Assembly (NCBI GenBank): GCA_045603225.1
Contig: JAZULT010000022.1
Location: 1 to 43,162 of the forward strand
Reading direction: 5' to 3'
DNA length: 43,162 bases
Origin: RGIG9115 sp045603225
GTDB taxonomy: Bacteria; Bacillota; Clostridia; UBA1381
The notes beneath the pieces are model-generated. The model ran no database searches. It had not been told where the DNA came from and was given only the letters and a program-made list of their open reading frames with translations. Below, one piece after another: positions 1-6,838 of the stretch. Both the position numbers and the translations under genes were made by a program. How positions within the stretch are numbered: position 1 is the first letter of the stretch; each line of letters starts with the position of its first letter.

Positions 1-1321
1 TTTCAATGATAAAGCCTGCCATATTCACAGGGTCTTTTGCAGATGAATACGGCGGTGCATAGGAAAGCTCAAGGTCTTTTAGCTTGTCCGCTGTAAGTCC
101 TGCAAAAATTGCAGTGGCAATTACATCAATTCTTTTTTCAACACCATCATAGCCTACACATTGTGCACCAAGGATTTTATAGGTTTCCTTTTCAAATATA
201 ATCTTTAAGGTCATAACCGTTGCTCCCGGGTAGTATCCTGCATGCGAAAGGGGCGAAAGAATGACTTTTTCGTAAGCGACATTGCTTAATTTAAGCTGAG
301 TTTCAGTCATTCCTGTTGATGCAACTGTCATATCAAAAAGTTTAATAACCGATGCACCTTGTGTACCTTTATAAGTGCTGTGAATTCCGCAAATATTATC
401 TGCCGCAATTCGCCCTTGCTTATTGGCAGGACCTGCTAAGGTTATAACTGCCTTATCTTTTGAAATAAAGTTTTCCACCTCTACCGCATCACCAACTGCA
501 TAAATGTCCTCGTCCGAGGTTTGCAAATTGTCAGAAACTACAATTGCACCTTTTACACCCAATGCGAGACCCGAATCCTTTGCAAGTGTATTTTCAGGCG
601 TAACACCAACAGATACAATTACCATATCGGCAGGAATCTCCTGACAATCGGTAACAACTATGTCATTCTCAATACTTTTCACATTTGCATTTAAAAGAAT
701 ATTAATACCCTTTGTCCGTAAATTTGTGTGAATAAATGATGCAATATCAGAATCTACTGTATTTAAAAGATGGTCTCCTTTTTGAATAACAGTAACTTCC
801 ATACTACGGTTTTTAAGATTTTCCGCCATCTCAAGTCCTATAAATCCACCACCGATGATAACAGCTGTCTTAACCGGATTACTATCTGTAAACTCACGGA
901 TTTTGAGTGTATCCTCAACCGTGCGAAGTGTGAAAATATTACTGCAGGTGCCCTTACAAAAATCAGGCATAACAGGCTTTGCACCGGGAGATAAAATAAG
1001 TTTGTCATAGCTTTCTTCAAACACTTTTTCACTTATTTTATCCAAAACTGTAACAGTTTTTCTTTCACGGTTTATTTTGGTTACCTCATGAAGAGTTCTT
1101 ACATCAATTTTAAATCTCGACCAAAATCCTTGGGGTGTCTGCAAAAACAAGTCCTCTTTATCATCGATTTCTCCTCCGATATAGTAAGGGAGTCCACAGT
1201 TTGCATAAGAAACATGCCCGCTTCTCTCAAATATGATTATTTCTGCATTTTCATCTAGTCTTCTGATTCTTGCTGCAGCCGTAGCTCCGCCTGCAACTCC
1301 TCCAACGATAACTATCTTCAT
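1..1321 (-). CDS. CoA-disulfide reductase / NADH oxidase-type flavoprotein (3' end beyond window)
   Basis: FAD- and NAD(P)H-dependent pyridine nucleotide-disulfide oxidoreductase of the CoA-disulfide reductase/NADH oxidase class, a cytosolic thiol and oxygen or peroxide detoxification enzyme. I translated it directly: it opens MKIVIVGGVAGGATAAARIR (FAD-binding GxGGxxG), then SYANCGLPYY with the single redox-active Cys of this class at about residue 43, and a second dinucleotide fold around residue 150 (IIGGGFIGLEMAE). The frame is open for 440 codons to the window edge and ends in the family's APPYSSAKDPVNMAG segment, so little of the core is missing. A C-terminal rhodanese domain, present in some relatives, would lie outside. 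The ATG lies 2 bp after the stop of the upstream MATE gene, and its GGAGGT ribosome-binding site is inside the last codons of that gene, which suggests translational coupling. The exact electron acceptor cannot be told from sequence. Confidence 0.9.
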   Translation of the reverse strand, partial: MKIVIVGGVAGGATAAARIRRLDENAEIIIFERSGHVSYANCGLPYYIGGEIDDKEDLFLQTPQGFWSRFKIDVRTLHEVTKINRERKTVTVLDKISEKVFEESYDKLILSPGAKPVMPDFCKGTCSNIFTLRTVEDTLKIREFTDSNPVKTAVIIGGGFIGLEMAENLKNRSMEVTVIQKGDHLLNTVDSDIASFIHTNLRTKGINILLNANVKSIENDIVVTDCQEIPADMVIVSVGVTPENTLAKDSGLALGVKGAIVVSDNLQTSDEDIYAVGDAVEVENFISKDKAVITLAGPANKQGRIAADNICGIHSTYKGTQGASVIKLFDMTVASTGMTETQLKLSNVAYEKVILSPLSHAGYYPGATVMTLKIIFEKETYKILGAQCVGYDGVEKRIDVIATAIFAGLTADKLKDLELSYAPPYSSAKDPVNMAGFIIE

Positions 1322-1323
1322 TT

Positions 1324-2688
1324 TTATACCTCCGTTATTTCTTTTAATGCCTTCTTAAATCGGAATGTAAAGAGTATTGCTGTAAATGTAACTGCGATAA
1401 TATCAGCTACAGGTTCTGCCATATATACCGCCTTTGTTTTGTCTGCCAAAAGGTTTGGCATAATGTAAATCAGCGGAAGGAGCAACACAAACTTTCTTAC
1501 AACAGCAACCACAATGGAATTTGCCGCTTTTCCGAGGGAAGTAAATGTCATCTGGCAGGCAATCTGAATACCAAAGAGTCCAAGTCCGCCAAGATAAATT
1601 CTCAGCATCGGAGATGCAAACCGTGCAAGAGATGCATCCGATGTAAATATCTTAACAAAAACCCCGGGTGCTATCATAACCGCCGCCCAGAGTGCTATGG
1701 AATATGTTAAACAAGTGATTAACAGCAAACGGAAGGTTTTCTTAACTCTGCCAACATTTTTTGCCCCAAAATTATAGCTTGTAATCGGCTGAGCGCCTTG
1801 CGCAATTCCCTGCAAAGGTAACATTGCAAACTGCATAACGCTTGTCATAATGGTCATAGCACCGACTGCAATATCTCCGCCGTATTTAAGGAGCGAAGAA
1901 TTAAAGCAAACGGAAATCACGCTCTCGCTTGACTGCATAACAAATGCCGCCGTTCCGAGTGCAATGCAAGGCAAAATAATGTCTGCCCGAAGTTTTAAGT
2001 TTTCTTTTTTTAATTTGAGTTGTGTCTTCTTACCGCAAAGGAAAGAGACAATCCATACACAGGAAAGCATCTGCGAAATAATGGTTGCGAGTGCCGCACC
2101 TTTTACGCCCATACCAAATCCAAAAATGAATATGGGGTCAAGCACAATATTGCACACCGCACCGATAATTACAGAAACCATTGATATAGTAGTAAAGCCT
2201 TGTGCCGTGATAAATGTATTCATACCCAGAGTCATCTGCACAAACAGAGTTCCAATAGCATAAATGCTCATATAATCGGTTGCATAGCCGATTGTGTTTT
2301 CGCTTGCGCCAAAGGCAAGAAGCAAATCCTTATTCCAGATAAACAAAACAGCCGTCAAAATAATTGAAACAACAACCTGCAAACTAAAGCAGTTGCCAAG
2401 CGTCTTTTCGGCAGACTCGTTATCCTTTTCGCCCATAAATATAGATGCTCTCGGTGCACCTCCTGAGCTTACAAGAGCTGCAAAAGCCGCAACAAGCATA
2501 ATTAAGGGCATACACAAACCAACCCCGGTAAGCGCCATACTTCCGTCGCCGGGCATATGACCTATGTATATGCGGTCAACTATATTGTAAAGCATATTGA
2601 TAAGCTGTGCAACAACCGTCGGAATCGATAATCTGAACAAGAGCTTACCGATAGGTTCAATGGCTAAAAATTCTTTTTTGTTATCCAT
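1324..2688 (-). CDS. MATE family multidrug/cation efflux transporter
   Basis: Polytopic inner-membrane antiporter of the MATE family (DinF/NorM-like), expected to export drugs or metabolites in exchange for Na+ or H+. The 454-residue length and about 12 hydrophobic segments fit the family. Recognisable features are the N-terminal PIGKLLFRLSIPTVVAQLIN start, the repeated half-domain organisation, and the GAQPITSYNFGAKN motif near residue 300. The start ATG is preceded by AAGGTG. It is the first gene of a two-gene unit with the flavoprotein, whose ribosome-binding site it contains. The substrate is not predictable. The roughly 150 bp upstream contain only a short open stretch that may be debris of a former neighbour. 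Confidence 0.93.
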   Translation of the reverse strand: MDNKKEFLAIEPIGKLLFRLSIPTVVAQLINMLYNIVDRIYIGHMPGDGSMALTGVGLCMPLIMLVAAFAALVSSGGAPRASIFMGEKDNESAEKTLGNCFSLQVVVSIILTAVLFIWNKDLLLAFGASENTIGYATDYMSIYAIGTLFVQMTLGMNTFITAQGFTTISMVSVIIGAVCNIVLDPIFIFGFGMGVKGAALATIISQMLSCVWIVSFLCGKKTQLKLKKENLKLRADIILPCIALGTAAFVMQSSESVISVCFNSSLLKYGGDIAVGAMTIMTSVMQFAMLPLQGIAQGAQPITSYNFGAKNVGRVKKTFRLLLITCLTYSIALWAAVMIAPGVFVKIFTSDASLARFASPMLRIYLGGLGLFGIQIACQMTFTSLGKAANSIVVAVVRKFVLLLPLIYIMPNLLADKTKAVYMAEPVADIIAVTFTAILFTFRFKKALKEITEV

Positions 2689-2840
2689 TTTTAAAACACC
2701 TTATTTTCGTATATAATTCATCAGTGCTGTCCATAACCGGCGGCTTATCTTCGGCATTGGCAATCATAGAAGAAACACTTCATTGTCGAAGGCAACTTCA
2801 TTAGCACATGCGACTTAATGTTCCTAAGAAACGCCTGATG

Positions 2841-2877
2841 AAAAAGACGGTAGGTTTTGATAAAAACCCACCGTCTT
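2841..2877 (-). terminator. Intrinsic terminator of tRNA-Ser
   Basis: Fifteen-base-pair hairpin (AAGACGGTGGGTTTT paired to AAAACCTACCGTCTT with one G-U) followed by TTTTTC on the minus strand, only a few bases after the CCA end of the tRNA. Confidence 0.85.
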
Positions 2878-2880
2878 ACA

Positions 2881-2968
2881 TGGAGGAGAGAGTGGGATTC
2901 GAACCCACGGACGCTCGCACGTCACCGGTTTTCAAGACCGGCTCTTTCAACCGCTCAGACATCTCTCC
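2881..2968 (-). tRNA. tRNA-Ser (anticodon UGA)
   Basis: The 88-nt cloverleaf reads on the minus strand from GGAGAGATGTC to TCTCTCC-T-CCA, with CCA encoded. The anticodon stem CCGGT/ACCGG encloses the loop CTTGAAA, giving anticodon TGA. A long variable arm (class II) and the GGTTCGAATC T-loop identify serine. It has its own consensus promoter and terminator and so is a monocistronic tRNA gene. Confidence 0.96.
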
Positions 2969-2984
2969 GAAACTGACAAGAAAT

Positions 2985-3013
2985 ATTATAACATATAATT
3001 TTATTCTTGTCAA
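2985..3013 (-). promoter_or_regulatory. Promoter of tRNA-Ser
   Basis: Minus-strand TTGACA, 17-bp spacer, TATAAT; both hexamers match the sigma-A consensus perfectly. The -10 ends 17 bp before the tRNA 5' end. Confidence 0.88.
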
Positions 3014-3058
3014 GTGTTTTTTTAATTTTTTTTCAAAAAAAATTTTAAACCTTAGATT

Positions 3059-3475
3059 TTAGTCATCTGTATCAATTTCCCATGATACAATTTCTCCGTT
3101 TTCGGCATTAATGTCAATATCATATTCAGTTCTGTCTTTTCTGAACGCTATTTCATATTTCCATATGCCGTCATCTTTTTCAAGGTCTACCCTGTCAAAA
3201 AAAACTCCGTCAGCGGTAATCTCTGCTTTATTAAGAGCGATTTGTTTTGCTTCCTCCTCCGAAATAATGTTCTCTGCGGATTGTGAAGATTCCGGCGGCA
3301 GTGAGTTATAATCGGATATTTCTGAAATTTCTTCAGCAATATCACCTTTTGCCTCGTTTATCTCCGATTTGATTTCATGTTTAATGAAATTTCCGAAAGG
3401 ACTTATGAACATTCCGATTAATATGCATAATACGGCCAATAAAATAACAGTTACAATTAATATAGGTTTTTTCAT
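3059..3475 (-). CDS. Membrane-anchored PepSY-domain protein
   Basis: Small protein of 138 residues with one N-terminal membrane segment (ILIVTVILLAVLCILIGMFI, about residues 4-23), an acidic charged linker, and a C-terminal PepSY domain (EEEAKQIALNKAEI followed by WKYEIAFRKDRTEYDIDINAENGEI). PepSY domains occur in protease-inhibitor and cell-surface sensor proteins; the domain would sit outside the membrane. I chose the ATG at 3475 because it has a good ribosome-binding site (GGAGATG); an in-frame ATG 17 codons upstream does not. No specific function can be given. Confidence 0.75.
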   Translation of the reverse strand: MKKPILIVTVILLAVLCILIGMFISPFGNFIKHEIKSEINEAKGDIAEEISEISDYNSLPPESSQSAENIISEEEAKQIALNKAEITADGVFFDRVDLEKDDGIWKYEIAFRKDRTEYDIDINAENGEIVSWEIDTDD

Positions 3476-3567
3476 AGTATAAACATCTCCTTTTTTATGT
3501 GTTTTATGCGAAAAGAGACCAGACACCGTCCAACCTCCGCATAATATGTATTATCAGAAATATCTCT

Positions 3568-3903
3568 TTATTTCTGCTTTCTAATTTTATTTATGTATTG
3601 CCATTTTTTATCACTGTAATATGGCCATTTAATCTTAACGAATGCCAAAAGACCAATAACCCATACCGCCATTATTACAAGCAAAATCATTATTCCGGAA
3701 AACATCTTATCTGTATCGGAATAATCAAATCCTGATGGCGGATTGACCATACAAAATAATCCTATAATACAGAGCAGGATTATTGGGATAACCACTATAA
3801 GCTGGAGTGTAAGTGCCACTTTTCCTACCTTTATAATGGTGTCTTTTTGCTTTTCTGTTAATTCATTAACCTGATTTTCAATTGTTTTTGGTACTTTATT
3901 CAT
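3568..3903 (-). CDS. Small two-helix membrane protein, unknown function
   Basis: Protein of 111 residues with a polar N-terminus (KTIENQVNELTEKQKDTIIKVG), two strong membrane segments at about 30-52 and 69-90, and a basic C-terminus (KIRKQK). The ATG has AAAGGAG seven bases upstream. It lies between the Fic gene and the PepSY gene on the same strand, with gaps of 30 and 92 bp, so the three may be co-transcribed from the promoter before fic. I do not recognise the family. Both hairpins facing the same side would leave the basic tail in the cytosol. Confidence 0.65.
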   Translation of the reverse strand: MNKVPKTIENQVNELTEKQKDTIIKVGKVALTLQLIVVIPIILLCIIGLFCMVNPPSGFDYSDTDKMFSGIMILLVIMAVWVIGLLAFVKIKWPYYSDKKWQYINKIRKQK

Positions 3904-3933
3904 TTTTTTGCTCCTTTAATATAATTAACTGTA

Positions 3934-4662
3934 TTACATCAACTTCATGTATTCATCTAACTGTACTTCTTCTAATTCTGCAACAAAATTAGCAAAAACA
4001 GTTAAATCTCCGCCTGTTGCATATTGCTCAAGTGCATTATAGTAATCCAGTCTATTTTCTTTAGCAACAGAAATGGGTAAATATCCGTTAAGTAAAAGCT
4101 GATAATTCATAATCAATCTGCTTGCTCTGCCGTTCCCGTCAACAAATGGATGAATTCGTACGAATTCAGCATGTGTCCATGCAGCAAGTTCTATGGGATT
4201 AAATTCCTTTTCTTTTATTTTTAAGTCCTCATAGAAATTTTTAATCTGCATATACATTTCGTTTCCGGCAGGAGGAGTAAAACCTGCACCGCTTATACGA
4301 ACTTCTTCATTTCTGTATATTCCACCAACTATTATATTTTGTGTAAGTATCGCATGCAAATCCTTAACAATATTTTCATCCAAGGTTTTCTTTTCAGCAA
4401 TACATTTTTTTACATATTCATATGCTTTTTTATGATTAATAACCTCGTATATTTCGCGAAGCTCTTTTCCGCCTATTGCAACCCCGTCTTCCAAAACAAC
4501 TTTTGTTTCCATGAGTGTCAGAGTATTTCCTTCAATAGCAGTTGAATTGTGAGTAAAAGTAAGTTCAAAATCCTTTTCGTAGGAAGATAAAGTAATCGGA
4601 CTTATCTTATGCTTGTTTTGTTCGTACTTAAGTTTCTTTTCTTGTATTCTCTCAAAGTTCAT
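3934..4662 (-). CDS. Fic family protein, class II (N-terminal inhibitory helix)
   Basis: Fic-domain enzyme expected to transfer AMP (or another nucleotide-derived group) to a protein hydroxyl. The active-site loop HPFVDGNGRASR starts at His171 and matches HPFx(D/E)GNGRxxR completely, so it should be catalytically competent. Residues 40-46 (STAIEGN) match the (S/T)xxxE(G/N) inhibitory motif, with Glu44 placed to block ATP binding; because the motif is N-terminal this is class II and needs no separate antitoxin. The 242-residue protein has no extra DNA-binding domain. The start is supported by GGAGG nine bases upstream and a promoter at 4703-4731. It is a different branch of the Fic superfamily from the Doc toxin near 23 kb. 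Confidence 0.9.
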   Translation of the reverse strand: MNFERIQEKKLKYEQNKHKISPITLSSYEKDFELTFTHNSTAIEGNTLTLMETKVVLEDGVAIGGKELREIYEVINHKKAYEYVKKCIAEKKTLDENIVKDLHAILTQNIIVGGIYRNEEVRISGAGFTPPAGNEMYMQIKNFYEDLKIKEKEFNPIELAAWTHAEFVRIHPFVDGNGRASRLIMNYQLLLNGYLPISVAKENRLDYYNALEQYATGGDLTVFANFVAELEEVQLDEYMKLM

Positions 4663-4702
4663 ATTACTTTTCCTCCTTTACAAATTCACACATATCGTAA
4701 TT

Positions 4703-4731
4703 ATTATATCACAATAAATATATAAATTCAA
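4703..4731 (-). promoter_or_regulatory. Promoter of the fic gene
   Basis: Minus-strand TTGAAT, 17-bp spacer ending in TGA (extended -10), TATAAT; 41 bp before the Fic start codon. Confidence 0.75.
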
Positions 4732-4782
4732 TACATTTTCGCAAAATTTTAAGAAAGTCAAATAAATATTACATGACATATA

Positions 4783-4896
4783 TTATTTGAAATATCTGTT
4801 AAGAAGACCTTCCAAACCTCTGCCGTGCCGAGCTTCACAATGGGACTTACTCACAGAACCCTTGATTTTACTGGATTTCTGCATTTTTTCTCTCAT
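4783..4896 (-). CDS. Possible 37-residue micro-ORF ending in a rubrerythrin C-terminus
   Basis: Intact frame from ATG at 4896 to TAA at 4783: it starts MREKMQKSSKIKGSV and ends EARHGRGLEGLLNRYFK, the second half being the C-terminal helix of rubrerythrin. The copy at 5541-5654 has a frame of identical length with 32 of 37 residues the same. Only a weak upstream purine run (CTGGGC) could act as ribosome-binding site. Conservation could come from the DNA repeat itself, so expression is uncertain. Confidence 0.3.
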   Translation of the reverse strand: MREKMQKSSKIKGSVSKSHCEARHGRGLEGLLNRYFK

Positions 4897-4930
4897 TTTG
4901 CCCAGCGACTGCCCGCTATTTTCTTGTATT
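4783..4930 (-). repeat. Rubrerythrin-tail repeat, copy R3
   Basis: On the minus strand this copy runs from just after the zinc-ribbon gene through a conserved non-coding part (GGGCAAAATGAGAGAAAAA core), a 28-bp invertible-looking segment (4854-4881), a GTAAGTCCCATTGT block, and 48 bases equivalent to the last 16 codons of rubrerythrin, still in frame and ending in TAA. It is the distal copy and, unlike the others, is not followed by the terminator hairpin. Confidence 0.85.
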
Positions 4931-4943
4931 CGCCATATTACTA

Positions 4944-5441
4944 TTACATGTATTCTTTCCAGTTTGTTTCATTCATATCTTTATATTGCTCGTATACTTC
5001 TTCTGAAATATTTTTTGCTATATCTTTTAACTGCTCAAAAGAAATTTCATTATATGATATTTCAGAAAATATTCCAACTTCTCGACGAACACATCTGTCA
5101 TATTCAATGCATGGCTTTCCTAAAACAGTTTCTATACAAATACTTATCGTGCATTCATATGGTATTTCTTCTTTGATAAAAAGCACTTTAATGTTCCTTG
5201 CTTTTGAATTCTTTGAATGTTCCGAAATTGAATATTTTTCAGCACAGTTTTTGCAATAATTGAAACATGCATTTGAAACTGCATCCGCCTTATCAACGTC
5301 TATACCACATGAAAAACAACTCACATTTTCTTTTGTTCTGTACTTATGGGGATTCATAGCGCAATCAATACACAGACCATTTTTATGTAAATACTTTGTA
5401 TTTAATTCTCTTTTACAATTTGAACAAAAAAATGTTCCCAT
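4944..5441 (-). CDS. Double zinc-ribbon protein with shared C-terminal motif, unknown function
   Basis: Protein of 165 residues. The N-terminal half holds two probable treble-clef or zinc-ribbon sites: C6xxC9 with C24xxC27, and C42xxC45 with C63xxC66. The C-terminal region (about 127-165) is homologous to two segments of the neighbouring protein at 6260-6751: SFEQLKDIAKNISEEVYEQY followed by KDMNETNWKEYM. It has its own promoter (5472-5500) and AGGAGA ribosome-binding site. It is the distal gene of the rubrerythrin-tail array and its 3' end runs directly into repeat copy R3. I do not recognise the family. Small zinc-ribbon proteins are often nucleic-acid or protein-binding, but nothing here fixes the role. 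Confidence 0.7.
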   Translation of the reverse strand: MGTFFCSNCKRELNTKYLHKNGLCIDCAMNPHKYRTKENVSCFSCGIDVDKADAVSNACFNYCKNCAEKYSISEHSKNSKARNIKVLFIKEEIPYECTISICIETVLGKPCIEYDRCVRREVGIFSEISYNEISFEQLKDIAKNISEEVYEQYKDMNETNWKEYM

Positions 5442-5471
5442 TTGTTTTCTCCTATATGTTATGATACTTAT

Positions 5472-5500
5472 AATATATCACATATGCCACAAAAAAACAA
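5472..5500 (-). promoter_or_regulatory. Array promoter driving the zinc-ribbon gene
   Basis: Minus-strand TTGTTT, 17-bp spacer ending TGA, TATATT. The -35 hexamer is made by the first bases of the U-tract of the terminator hairpin just upstream. Confidence 0.65.
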
Positions 5501-5530
5501 TACCTACTGTCAAAAAACAGCAGGCATTGT
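5491..5530 (-). terminator. Array hairpin terminator (copy after R2)
   Basis: CAATGCCTGCTG paired with CAGTAGGTATTG (two G-U or mismatched positions) around a T-rich loop, followed by TTTTTTT on the minus strand. Same hairpin as at 6056-6096 and 6800-6838. Confidence 0.75.
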
Positions 5531-5540
5531 AAAAATCATC

Positions 5541-5654
5541 TTATCCAAAATATCTCTTAAGGAGTCCTTCAAAGCCTTTCCCGTGGCGAGCTTCACAATG
5601 GGACTTCCTCACAGAACCCTTGATTTTACTGGGTTTCTGCAATTTTTCTCTCAT
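5541..5654 (-). CDS. Possible 37-residue micro-ORF ending in a rubrerythrin C-terminus
   Basis: Frame from ATG at 5654 to TAA at 5541, beginning MREKLQKPSKIKGSVRKSHC and continuing into the rubrerythrin-like tail (EARHGKGFEGLLKRYFG). Same length and frame as the copy at 4783-4896. In the third repeat copy (R1) the equivalent frame is broken by a TGA inside the inverted 28-bp segment. No strong ribosome-binding site, so this may be a conserved DNA element rather than a gene. Confidence 0.3.
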   Translation of the reverse strand: MREKLQKPSKIKGSVRKSHCEARHGKGFEGLLKRYFG

Positions 5655-5690
5655 TTTGCCCACCAATTGCCCACCATTTTCTTGTGTTCA
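5541..5690 (-). repeat. Rubrerythrin-tail repeat, copy R2
   Basis: Same arrangement as R3: GGGCAAAATGAGAGAAAAA core, 28-bp segment (5612-5639, same orientation as R3), GGAAGTCCCATTGT block, then the 16-codon rubrerythrin tail in frame (EARHGKGFEGLLKRYF, then GGA TAA). It lies between the 99-residue membrane protein gene and the hairpin preceding the zinc-ribbon gene. Confidence 0.85.
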
Positions 5691-5707
5691 CTTTTATACT
5701 TTTTTCA

Positions 5708-6007
5708 CTAAAATTTACTTCTTCCGATTTCTTCTGTCGATATTTCTTTTTTTTCAGAATCTGAAATTACAGGAAAAAACTTATCCTGTGATGTCATCAT
5801 GATTACAATGCTCACCAAAATTCCTATTCCCATAATCCCATTTAATATTACATCAAATCTATCTAAAAACAACGCTAATATTCCGCAAAGTGTTGAAAAA
5901 ACAAATAATAAACCAGTCACTATTTCTCTTATTGGTTTCTTCTTCTTTGCATTTCTTATTTGTTCCAGTTGTTTTTCAGTTAAATAAAATGTATCTGTTT
6001 CTTTCAC
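5708..6007 (-). CDS. Small membrane protein in the rubrerythrin-tail array, unknown function
   Basis: A 99-residue protein with a short polar N-terminus (KETDTFYLTEKQLEQIRNAK), a basic stretch (KKKKPIRE), two membrane segments at about 34-52 and 57-77, and an acidic, Ser/Lys-rich tail (DSEKKEISTEEIGRSKF). I place the start at a GTG (6007) behind GGGGTG; the longer in-frame ATG would translate the upstream terminator hairpin and promoter. It occupies the middle unit of the array but lacks the C-terminal motif shared by the other two proteins. Family not recognised. Confidence 0.6.
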   Translation of the reverse strand: MKETDTFYLTEKQLEQIRNAKKKKPIREIVTGLLFVFSTLCGILALFLDRFDVILNGIMGIGILVSIVIMMTSQDKFFPVISDSEKKEISTEEIGRSKF

Positions 6008-6037
6008 ATAATCACCCCACTGTATGTTGGTGTAATT

Positions 6038-6066
6038 ATTATACCACATTATTCTAAAAAAATCAA
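6038..6066 (-). promoter_or_regulatory. Array promoter driving the 99-residue membrane protein
   Basis: Minus-strand TTGATT, 17-bp spacer ending TGG (extended -10), TATAAT; the -35 sits in the U-tract of the preceding hairpin, as in the two sister units. Confidence 0.75.
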
Positions 6067-6096
6067 TACCTGCTGTCAAAAAAACAGCAGGTATTG
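6056..6096 (-). terminator. Array hairpin terminator (copy after R1)
   Basis: Perfect 12-bp stem CAATACCTGCTG/CAGCAGGTATTG with a T-rich loop, then a T run on the minus strand. Confidence 0.8.
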
Positions 6097-6111
6097 TAAA
6101 AATCATCTTAT

Positions 6112-6250
6112 TTAGAAATATCTCTTAAGAAGTCCTTCAAGACCTTTGCCGTGACGAGCTTCACAATGGGACTTCCTCACAGAAACCCAGTAAAATCAAG
6201 GGTTCTGTGATTTTCAATCTCATTTTGCCCACCTTTTCTTTGTGCCCACC
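6112..6250 (-). repeat. Rubrerythrin-tail repeat, copy R1 (carries an inverted 28-bp segment)
   Basis: Same elements as R2 and R3: GGGCAAAATGAGA core, 28-bp segment at 6180-6207, GGAAGTCCCATTGT block, and a rubrerythrin tail in frame ending RYF-TAA. The 28-bp segment is the exact reverse complement of that in R2. The repeat follows directly on the 3' end of the 163-residue protein gene, and this junction is shared with R3. Confidence 0.85.
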
Positions 6251-6259
6251 ATATTACTA

Positions 6260-6751
6260 TTATATGTATTCTTTCCAGTTTGTTTCATTCATATCTTTAT
6301 ACTTTTTAATCTGTTCAGAAGAAAATCTTTCTCCTATTAATTTGAATCTTTCATAATCAACATATTGTAAGTATATAGCCCCCATCTTACTTAATAAAAT
6401 TGTTCCCATTCTTCTATCAATGCAGAAATATGATTTTTCCTTATCAGAATCGTGGTATTTGAATTCAAAAAGTACAATTTTATCTTCATCAAGATGCGGT
6501 ATGGTATTTTTCCAGTTTTCATCGTTTACATTTTTATATAATTTAAACAGATTATCTGAAATGATTTTGGCATAATCCTTCAATGAAGAAAAAGTAATCG
6601 GGGTTTTCTTCTCAATAGAATCATATCCTCCGCCTTTCCAAACCAATTCACCCTCATGAATATATAATACACCATTCTCGACATTTAATTTTACTCGCTT
6701 GAATTTATCAGCACCATAATTTCCTAATTCAAATAAATTTATGTGTTCCAT
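6260..6751 (-). CDS. Array protein with duplicated NWK motif, unknown function
   Basis: A 163-residue soluble-looking protein. It has two related segments: TFSSLKDYAKIISDNLFKLY followed by KNVNDENWKN in the middle, and EQIKKYKDMNETNWKEYI at the C-terminus. Both match the C-terminus of the zinc-ribbon protein at 4944-5441, so the two array proteins are homologous in part. I chose the ATG at 6751 (MEHINLFEL) because it follows AGGAGAAAC; the longer frame would read through the upstream hairpin and promoter. No signal peptide, membrane segment or known catalytic motif seen. Confidence 0.65.
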   Translation of the reverse strand: MEHINLFELGNYGADKFKRVKLNVENGVLYIHEGELVWKGGGYDSIEKKTPITFSSLKDYAKIISDNLFKLYKNVNDENWKNTIPHLDEDKIVLFEFKYHDSDKEKSYFCIDRRMGTILLSKMGAIYLQYVDYERFKLIGERFSSEQIKKYKDMNETNWKEYI

Positions 6752-6781
6752 ATTGTTTCTCCTGTTAATATCTCTTTTTTC

Positions 6782-6809
6782 ATTATACCACACCATTTGA
6801 AAAAAACAA
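6782..6809 (-). promoter_or_regulatory. Array promoter driving the 163-residue protein
   Basis: Minus-strand TTGTTT, 16-bp spacer ending TGG, TATAAT; -35 formed by the U-tract of the rubrerythrin terminator. Confidence 0.7.
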
Positions 6810-6838
6810 TACCTGCCGCACAAAAACAGCAGGTACTG
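6800..6838 (-). terminator. Terminator downstream of rubrerythrin
   Basis: CAGTACCTGCT paired with GGCAGGTATTG around a TGTTTTTGTGC loop, followed by TTTTTTT on the minus strand. In the array copies this hairpin follows the rubrerythrin tail by about 20 bases, but here an extra stretch of about 70 bp (6850-6923) separates them. Confidence 0.8.

Noticed and set aside
2689..2840. Gene remnant upstream of the MATE gene
   Set aside because: A 27-codon open stretch looks codon-like but is too short to assign.
2808..3062. 84-codon plus-strand frame over the tRNA
   Set aside because: It is the antisense reading of tRNA-Ser (VGFEPTDARTSPVFKTG), a familiar false gene.
6007..6106. Longer ATG starts for the two array proteins at 6106 and 6847
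   Set aside because: These would translate the terminator hairpin and the promoter; internal starts with proper ribosome-binding sites exist in both.
4783..6250. CRISPR-like array
   Set aside because: Only three copies, hundreds of bases apart with genes between; no cas genes.
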